From NCBI GenBank assembly GCA_934678955.1, contig CAKUSI010000095.1, positions 1-11,740 of the forward strand: 11,740 nt of DNA, in the 5' to 3' direction. The notes under the pieces are model-generated. The model did no database searches, had not been told where the DNA came from, and was given only the letters and a program-made list of their open reading frames with translations. Shown piece after piece: positions 7,217-11,740 of this stretch; the first letter of the stretch is position 1; each line of letters begins with the position of its first letter. The stretch is from an uncultured Austwickia sp. (lineage in GTDB: Bacteria > Actinomycetota > Actinomycetes > Actinomycetales > Dermatophilaceae). The position numbers and the translations under genes are program-made.

Positions 7217-8395
7217 TCAGGTATCGGTGGTGAGCGCGGCCAGGCGCTGGCCCCGGTGGGCGGCCAGCCGTTCGGCCTCGACCTCCAGCGCGGCCGTCGT
7301 CTTCGCCGAGAACGCGGCCCACGGCTCGACGCGGACCGTCAGCCGCGCCCCGGAGGACTTCGGACGCCACAGGCCGACCACGTCGCCGTCGATCGCCACC
7401 GCGCCGGGTCGGCCGAGCACGGGCCACAGCGCCTTGCGGCGGGCCGCGTCGCCGCTGATCAGCTCCCGGTCTCGAGCCTGGAGCCACGGATCGTACGGCC
7501 CCAGCAGCGTGACCGCGCCGGACGTCGCCGCCGTCGAACCGACGAGGGCATCAAAGTGATCGGCCAGCACGAACCGCTCCCCCGGCAGCCCGTCCACGCG
7601 GACCGTCTCGACGTCGGCCGGCCAGCGCGCCTTCACCGCGGCCGGCGCGGCGTCCAAGAAGGTGGCGGCGTCCTTGACCGGCGCGGGACCGAAGAACCGA
7701 AGGTAGCCGCGCACGACGTCGTACCGGGCCTCCGCCTCCGCCCCGGACCGCGCGAAGAAGAGGGGCTCCAGGCCCTCGATCCGTCGCAGCAGGGGGGGCG
7801 CCGTGCCGAGGTCGAGCTCCAGGCCGGCCTGCAGTGCCGCCAGGCGGAACGGGTTCTCCCAGGGGTGAATGCACCCGCAGGGCCGGCAGGCTCGGACGTA
7901 CGGGTCCTCGAGTCGCGCGGTCATCTCATGGGAAAGATCGCCCTTGACCATGGGCTGACGAACGATGTCCCGCTGCATCTTGGCCTGATGTGTCAAAGCC
8001 TCCAGGACCGTGATGTCCGCCTCGCGGAGCGGCTTGGCGGCGTCGAAGATCCTCTTCTTCGCGTCGGTCTCGTCCAGCGGCGCCGTCGCCACGGCCACGC
8101 CGGGCAGGTCGACGCGCCGGTACACGTGCGGCGCGGCCCGCAGGGTCCATACGCAGGCGACGTCGGCGGGATCGAACGCGTCCAAGCCTCGGCAGGCCAG
8201 CGACCACGACGCCCCCGCGTGCCCGGTCTCCTGGATCCCGACATCGAGGATCGCCACGTCGGCAAGCCCCCGCGTCGAGCCCGGCGACGCGTCGAGCTGC
8301 TGCGCCCCCCAGCGGAAGGCGCGGGCCTGGTCTTGAGTGACGGTGATCGAGCTAGCGCCGGCCACGACCGTGCTGATCTCGATTGTGCCCGCCAC
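7217..8395 (-). CDS. AlkZ-like winged-helix DNA-binding protein (HTH_42 family)
   Basis: A 392-residue protein resembling the winged-helix family that includes the DNA glycosylases AlkZ and YcaQ, which unhook alkylated or crosslinked bases. The N-terminal helix (TQDQARAFRWGAQQL), the TLRAAPHVYRR stretch near residues 84-94 and the C-terminal LLGPYDPWLQARDREL fit that family. Where AlkZ has the catalytic QxQ (YcaQ QxD) motif, this protein has GIQETG with Gln55, so the second catalytic residue appears to be Thr57; glycosylase activity is therefore uncertain. A CRPCGCIH cluster (Cys170, 173, 175, His177) may bind metal or be structural. The GTG at 8395 is the outermost start; no ribosome site is convincing, and a duplicated GTG lies 30 bases downstream at 8365. 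It follows the VOC gene by 47 bases. Confidence 0.8.
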   Translation of the reverse strand: MAGTIEISTVVAGASSITVTQDQARAFRWGAQQLDASPGSTRGLADVAILDVGIQETGHAGASWSLACRGLDAFDPADVACVWTLRAAPHVYRRVDLPGVAVATAPLDETDAKKRIFDAAKPLREADITVLEALTHQAKMQRDIVRQPMVKGDLSHEMTARLEDPYVRACRPCGCIHPWENPFRLAALQAGLELDLGTAPPLLRRIEGLEPLFFARSGAEAEARYDVVRGYLRFFGPAPVKDAATFLDAAPAAVKARWPADVETVRVDGLPGERFVLADHFDALVGSTAATSGAVTLLGPYDPWLQARDRELISGDAARRKALWPVLGRPGAVAIDGDVVGLWRPKSSGARLTVRVEPWAAFSAKTTAALEVEAERLAAHRGQRLAALTTDT

Positions 8396-8413
8396 CGACG
8401 TGCTGAGCTCGAC
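8361..8413. repeat. Imperfect 30-base-period direct duplication across the AlkZ-like gene start
   Basis: Bases 8361-8383 and 8391-8413 match at about 18 of 23 positions, with a 30-base period. Translated on the - strand in the gene's frame, the copies read VELSTSVAGT and IEISTVVAGA. The period keeps the frame and duplicates the GTG start context (8395 and 8365), so it looks like a small tandem duplication that has drifted. Confidence 0.55.
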
Positions 8414-8442
8414 GCAGAACGGGAGCCATCGGTCTGGGGGTC

Positions 8443-8841
8443 TCAGTCCGGCAGGTTGAGCGCCAGGGGGTGTCGCGGCTGGTAGAGCAGGATGGGGTCC
8501 GCCCCGGGGACGTCCAGCTCGATGGTCAGGCCGTAGCCCTCATCCCGTACCTCGCGGGTGAACCGCGCCCCGCGGCCGGCCAGCTCGGCGATCGTCGCCT
8601 CGAGGTCGTCGCATACGAGCGAGATCTGGTGCTGCCGCTGCGACTCATACACCTCGTGCTTGCCGTCCGGATCCGTGAACTCGACGGTCGTGGGGTGCAC
8701 CCCCAGCTCGGAGGGGCCCGACTTGTAGATCAGCCAGCCGTCCCCGGCGTCGAGGCTGGGCCAGCGCAGGACGTCGCGCAGGAAGGCGCGGGTGGCCTCC
8801 GCGTCGTCGGAGTAGATGAGGGCGTGGACTCCGGTGATCAC
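8443..8841 (-). CDS. VOC-superfamily (glyoxalase/dioxygenase fold) protein
   Basis: A 132-residue single-domain protein of the vicinal oxygen chelate fold, with the two beta-alpha-beta-beta-beta units expected. The first begins GVHALIYSDDAEATRAFLRD, where His6 is a likely metal ligand. The second begins HQISLVCDDLEATIAELAGRG and ends TIELDVPGADPILLYQP, where the Glu is a likely ligand. Members include glyoxalases, dioxygenases, antibiotic-binding resistance proteins and many of unknown role; nothing here fixes the substrate. Start is GTG at 8841 with only a weak ribosome site. It lies 33 bases after the YbaK-like gene and 47 before the AlkZ-like gene, in a probable - strand transcription unit. 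Confidence 0.88.
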   Translation of the reverse strand: MITGVHALIYSDDAEATRAFLRDVLRWPSLDAGDGWLIYKSGPSELGVHPTTVEFTDPDGKHEVYESQRQHQISLVCDDLEATIAELAGRGARFTREVRDEGYGLTIELDVPGADPILLYQPRHPLALNLPD

Positions 8842-8874
8842 GGCTTCGAGGCTACGTGGGATGGCAGCCGGCGG

Positions 8875-9396
8875 CTAGGCAACCTCCGCAGGAGTCCCGC
8901 CGGTGAGCGCGAGGAGCTCGTCGTACGTCAGCCAGAGCATGGCGTGCTTCACGCCGCCGCCGGCCCAGAGCCGCTCGTGGCCCGCGAGATCCACGTCGAT
9001 CACCGTGCGCAGGGGCGCTGGGTGCCCGGCCGGGGCGCAGCCGCCGATCTCCTGGCCCGTCGCCTGCAGGACGGTCGCGGCGTCGGCCCGGCGCAGCGTG
9101 TCCACCCCGAACAGGGCGCCCGCCTTCACCGGGTCGACGCGGTGCGCCCCGCTGGCCATGACGAGGACGGGTTCGTCGCCGGCGCGGAAGACCAGGCTGT
9201 TGGCGATCGCGCCGACGTCGCAGCCCAGCTCCGCGGCCGCGGCCGCCGCCGTCGGCAGGTCGACGTCGAAGAGGCGGATGCGGTCGTGCAGGCCGCGGGC
9301 GGCCAGGGCCGCTCGTACGGCTTCCAGCGCCGGATCCGTCTCGGCCTCGTTCGAGGGGTCGCCCGGGGATGCGTACGGTGTGGGGTCGAGCGTCAT
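8875..9396 (-). CDS. YbaK/ProX-family aminoacyl-tRNA deacylase-like protein
   Basis: A 173-residue single-domain protein of the YbaK/ProRS-editing family. Relatives hydrolyse mischarged tRNAs such as Cys-tRNA(Pro) or Ala-tRNA(Pro). Seen motifs are GAIANSLVFRAG (62-73), PVLVMASGAHRVD, TGQEIGGCAPAGHP and a C-terminal region with HERLWAGGG. The lysine found before SLVF in E. coli YbaK is Asn66 here, so the substrate class may differ from Cys-tRNA(Pro). I chose the ATG at 9396 because the longer frame from 9480 adds a low-complexity, unconserved leader and would run far into the divergent promoter region. It is first of four - strand genes and divergent from the antiporter, 104 bases away. Confidence 0.87.
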   Translation of the reverse strand: MTLDPTPYASPGDPSNEAETDPALEAVRAALAARGLHDRIRLFDVDLPTAAAAAAELGCDVGAIANSLVFRAGDEPVLVMASGAHRVDPVKAGALFGVDTLRRADAATVLQATGQEIGGCAPAGHPAPLRTVIDVDLAGHERLWAGGGVKHAMLWLTYDELLALTGGTPAEVA

Positions 9397-9446
9397 GCCC
9401 CATTCTGGACACGCCTCGCGGGCCGGATCGGCCCCATCGAGGACGC

Positions 9447-9478
9447 GCCAGGAAGCGCACGGCCAGAATGGCCCTGGC
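9447..9478. promoter_or_regulatory. Nested inverted repeat in the divergent ybaK-like/antiporter intergenic region
   Basis: GGCCA (9461-9465) and TGGCC (9469-9473) form a perfect inverted repeat with a GAA spacer. Outside it GCCAGG (9447-9452) matches CCTGGC (9473-9478), sharing one base with the inner repeat. It sits in the 104-base gap between divergent starts at 9396 and 9501, ending 22 bases before the antiporter ATG. It could be an operator for either gene or a 5' leader hairpin. No clear -10/-35 pair was seen. Confidence 0.3.
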
Positions 9479-9500
9479 AAGGCGCTTTCGGGGGCAAGGT

Positions 9501-11087
9501 ATGGCCATGGACGTCGTGGTGACCTACCTCGCGGTGGTGTTCGGGTGCGGACTGGTCGCGTGGCTCGTACGGATGCCGCCGCTGATCGGTTTCCTCGCAG
9601 CCGGGTTCATCCTCAACGGGATGGGCGTGCCGCAGTTGGAGGAACTCCCCCTGATGTCCGACATCGGGGTGACGCTCATGCTCTTCGCGATCGGGCTGCG
9701 ACTCGACCTGCGTCACTTGCTCGGCAAGGAGGTCTGGCTCACCGCGACCGCCCACATGGTGTTGACCGCGGTGGTGGGCACGGGCTTCCTCTTCGCGCTG
9801 AGCCTGCTCGGCGCGTTCGGCCCCGAGGAGTTGCGGGTCCTGGCGGTGCTCGCGCTGGTCATGTCGTTTTCCAGCACGATCTTCGTGGTCAAGATCCTGC
9901 AGGATCGCGGCGACGAGCAGGCGCTCTACGGGCGCATCTGCATCGGCGTGCTGATCATGCAGGACATCGCGGCCGTCGCGGTGATCTCGATATCCCGCGG
10001 GACCGCCCCGAGCATCTACACGCTGGGACTGGTCGTCGTGCTGCCGCTGCTGGCCTGGGTGGCCCGCGACTGGCACAAGCTCGGCCACGGCGAGATGGGG
10101 GCGCTCTTCGGGATCGCGATGGCGCTGATCCCGGGCTACGCGCTCTTCGAGTGGCTGGGCCTGTCCGGGAGTCTCGGCGCCCTGATCATGGGCCTGGTCC
10201 TCGCCCCGACCGTCGGCTCGGACCAGCTGTCGCACACCCTCTTCACCGTCAAGGAGCTCCTGCTCGTCGGGTTCTTCGTAAGCATCGGCTTCATGGGGCT
10301 GCCCACCCTGGACAACCTGAAGGTGGGGATCCTGCTGACCCTGCTGCTGCCCATCCAGGCCGCCCTCTACTGGGTCATCCTGTGGAGCCTCGGGCTGCGC
10401 AACCGGACCAGCGTGCTCACCGCGCTGCTCCTCTCGAACTACTCCGAGTTCGCGCTCATCGTCGCCGCCCTCGGCGTCGAGGCCGGCTGGCTGTCGCAGC
10501 ACTGGCTGATGTCCCTGGTCATCGCGGTCTCCGCGGGGTTCGTGCTGGCCTCGATCGTGAACCCGCGCAACGCCTCCGCGGCGTCCCGGTTCGCCCAGAG
10601 GCTGCCGACCAGGCCTCCGCACAAGATCCATCCCGAGGATCGCCCGGTCGACATCGGCACCGCCACCGCGATCGTCCTCGGGATGGGACGCGTCGGGCGG
10701 GCGACGTACGTGCAGTTGCGCGACGAATACGGGTATGACGTCCTCGGCGTGGAGCACGACCCGCACCGCCTGGCTGCGCTGCGCGCCCAGGGCTTCAACG
10801 TGGTCGAGGGGGACGCGACCGACTTCGACTTCTGGGCCCGCGTGGTGCGCAACCAGCGGGTGAAGATCGTCGTCCTGGCCATGCCGTCGCAGCATGCCAA
10901 TATCGACGCGCTGCGGCAGCTGCGCGCGATCGGCTACCGCAACGGGACGGTGGCCGCGGTGGCCCTCTATCGCGAGGACGTCGAGGAGCTCGAGAAGCTC
11001 GGCCTGGACGTGGTGGTACATCTGTACGCCGGCGCCGGCGAGGCCCTGGCCGACCGCGCGGTCGAGGCCCAGCAGCACGACGCTTGA
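9501..11087 (+). CDS. KefB-type cation:proton antiporter (CPA2) with C-terminal TrkA-N domain
   Basis: A 528-residue inner-membrane transporter with about 11-12 membrane segments and a cytoplasmic nucleotide-binding domain; it probably exchanges K+ or Na+ for H+. The N-terminal part has the CPA2 pattern RMPPLIGFLAAGFILNGMG, then DIGVTLMLFAIGLRLDLRHL (54-73), and the ion-site segment LIMQDIAAVAVI (151-162). From residue 390, AIVLGMGRVGRATY begins a Rossmann-type TrkA-N domain with an acidic VEHD after the second strand and VVEGDATD further on, which usually senses NAD(H) or another nucleotide. I chose the ATG at 9501, preceded by a G-rich stretch and AAGG; ATG 9507 is an alternative. Upstream extension to 9369 would overlap the divergent gene. 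No terminator with a U-tract is evident at the end. Confidence 0.93.
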   Translation: MAMDVVVTYLAVVFGCGLVAWLVRMPPLIGFLAAGFILNGMGVPQLEELPLMSDIGVTLMLFAIGLRLDLRHLLGKEVWLTATAHMVLTAVVGTGFLFALSLLGAFGPEELRVLAVLALVMSFSSTIFVVKILQDRGDEQALYGRICIGVLIMQDIAAVAVISISRGTAPSIYTLGLVVVLPLLAWVARDWHKLGHGEMGALFGIAMALIPGYALFEWLGLSGSLGALIMGLVLAPTVGSDQLSHTLFTVKELLLVGFFVSIGFMGLPTLDNLKVGILLTLLLPIQAALYWVILWSLGLRNRTSVLTALLLSNYSEFALIVAALGVEAGWLSQHWLMSLVIAVSAGFVLASIVNPRNASAASRFAQRLPTRPPHKIHPEDRPVDIGTATAIVLGMGRVGRATYVQLRDEYGYDVLGVEHDPHRLAALRAQGFNVVEGDATDFDFWARVVRNQRVKIVVLAMPSQHANIDALRQLRAIGYRNGTVAAVALYREDVEELEKLGLDVVVHLYAGAGEALADRAVEAQQHDA

Positions 11088-11099
11088 GGACCCCTTGCG

Positions 11100-11152
11100 G
11101 TCCCGTCGGTGCGGCAGCCCCATGGACGTAGGGGCGCGAAGCGACACGGGAC
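11100..11152. other. Branched inverted repeat after the antiporter gene
   Basis: GTCCCGT (11100-11106) matches ACGGGAC (11146-11152), and inside it GCCCC (11117-11121) matches GGGGC (11131-11135). Another small hairpin, GGACC/GGTCC (11088-11103), overlaps its left arm, so the two are mutually exclusive. An A-run (11156-11161) follows rather than a T-run, so it is not a classical intrinsic terminator on the + strand. It may be a non-canonical terminator or a structured leader. Confidence 0.3.
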
Positions 11153-11212
11153 TCGAAAAAAGATCTTGAGCGCGGTGTCGCATCCGGTGGGCGCCGATCG
11201 TGGTGTGAGTGA

Positions 11213-11247
11213 GGGCGGGACGAACCCGCTCCGCGGGCTCCGCGCCC
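11213..11247 (+). promoter_or_regulatory. Two-tier hairpin in the leader of the YCII gene
   Basis: GGGCG (11213-11217) pairs with CGCCC (11243-11247), and CCCGC (11225-11229) pairs with GCGGG (11233-11237) around a TCC loop. It ends 60 bases before the ATG at 11308. No U-tract follows. A structured 5' leader or attenuator is possible; it is also the kind of structure that GC-rich DNA makes by chance. Confidence 0.25.
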
Positions 11248-11294
11248 GACAGACTCATACCAACGCCATCCCCCGCCATACGGGGTCCGACCGC

Positions 11295-11301
11295 GAAGGA
11301 G
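11295..11301 (+). promoter_or_regulatory. Ribosome binding site deciding the YCII gene start
   Basis: GAAGGAG lies 6 bases before the ATG at 11308 and favours this start over in-frame codons from 11209 onward, which would add an arginine-rich, unconserved leader. Confidence 0.8.
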
Positions 11302-11307
11302 CACACC

Positions 11308-11667
11308 ATGACCACGTACCTGCTCTCCGTCCACCACGGCGACATCTCCGAGGCGCCGGCCGACCTCGACATGCAGCAGGTTTTCGCCGACGTCGAGGCG
11401 TTCAACCAGGAGGTTCAGGCCGCCGACGCGTGGGTCTTCGCCGGTGGGCTGATGCCCGCGTCGAGCGCGACCGTCGTCGACGCGACCGGTGGCGCCAGCC
11501 GTGATGTTGTGATGACGGACGGCCCGTTCCTGGAGTCGAAGGAATACCTGGGCGGCGTCTGGGTCATCTCGGCCCCCGACCTCGATGCGGCCCTGGCCTG
11601 GGCGCGCAAGGCGAGCGCGGCGTGCCGGCTGGCCGTCGAGGTGCGCCCGTTCCAGGCGGACATCTGA
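11308..11667 (+). CDS. YCII/DGPF-family protein
   Basis: A 119-residue cytoplasmic protein. The family mark is TDGPFLESKEYLGGVWVI (residues 70-87) followed by the alternating region DLDAALAWARKA and the C-terminal VEVRPF strand, the usual layout of YCII-related (DGPF) proteins, which have a ferredoxin-like fold. Biochemical roles are mostly unknown. In actinobacteria DGPF genes often sit beside an extracytoplasmic-function sigma factor gene (ECF42-type), which could begin past the right edge, but the window ends 73 bases after the stop. The 220-base gap from the antiporter and its own strong ribosome site suggest a separate promoter. Confidence 0.9.
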   Translation: MTTYLLSVHHGDISEAPADLDMQQVFADVEAFNQEVQAADAWVFAGGLMPASSATVVDATGGASRDVVMTDGPFLESKEYLGGVWVISAPDLDAALAWARKASAACRLAVEVRPFQADI

Positions 11668-11740
11668 GGCGAGAGGTCGCCGCGCGATGGCCGACGTCTG
11701 CTGACGCCCGCGTCACCGGCCGACGGCCGACGCCCGATGA
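11668..11740. other. Non-coding end of window
   Basis: The last 73 bases hold no recognisable gene. There are short GGCCGACG-like repetitions (11689-11735), and an ATG at 11737 that could be a start whose gene lies outside the window. Confidence 0.4.

Noticed and set aside
7148..8485. Long + strand open frame opposite the AlkZ-like gene
   Set aside because: Low-complexity composition and no domain; the - strand frame has family motifs.
9369..11087. Antiporter start at 9369
   Set aside because: It would overlap the divergent YbaK-like gene and adds an Arg-rich leader before the first membrane segment.
11088..11103. Intrinsic terminator after the antiporter (GGACC/GGTCC stem)
   Set aside because: Only a 5-base stem and no T-tract follows.
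11209..11307. Upstream extension of the YCII protein
   Set aside because: Arg-rich and not conserved in the family; the ribosome site at 11295-11301 fits the ATG at 11308.
9393..11405. Long - strand open frame (about 670 codons) opposite the antiporter
   Set aside because: Arg/Gln/His-rich shadow of the antiporter with no recognisable motif.
11687..11704. Small ORF after the YCII gene
   Set aside because: Five codons then a stop; not a gene.

Overview
The window is high-GC DNA with strongly G/C-biased third codon positions, frequent GTG starts and tightly packed genes. Together with the gene families present, this suggests an actinomycete (Actinomycetota). I cannot name the genus. No rRNA, tRNA, CRISPR array, insertion sequence or phage gene was seen.

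Left part (about 1-6314, + strand): three genes joined by 4-base stop/start overlaps (GTGA at 1069-1072, ATGA at 5133-5136). They encode a lysine 2,3-aminomutase-like radical SAM enzyme, cut by the left edge; a 1355-residue membrane-bound non-ribosomal peptide synthetase of the epsilon-poly-lysine synthetase (Pls) type; and a polytopic DUF418/heparan-acetyltransferase-like membrane protein. The synthetase has one adenylation domain and one carrier domain. These are followed by three tandem membrane plus hexapeptide-repeat modules. It has no classical condensation or thioesterase domain. The most economical reading is a biosynthetic operon that makes beta-lysine, polymerises it at the membrane (or caps it onto something), and may modify or export the product through the third protein. 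This is the most interesting system in the window.

Middle part (6346-9396, - strand, convergent with the operon): four ordinary genes read in one direction, in transcription order a YbaK/ProX-type aminoacyl-tRNA deacylase-like protein, a VOC (glyoxalase-fold) protein, an AlkZ-like winged-helix protein and a YggS-type PLP homeostasis protein. Gaps are 33, 47 and 85 bases, so they could share a transcript.

Right part (9501-11740, + strand): a KefB-type cation:proton antiporter with a C-terminal TrkA-N domain, divergent from the YbaK gene. A 220-base intergenic stretch with inverted repeats follows, then a YCII/DGPF-family protein. The last 73 bases hold no recognisable gene.
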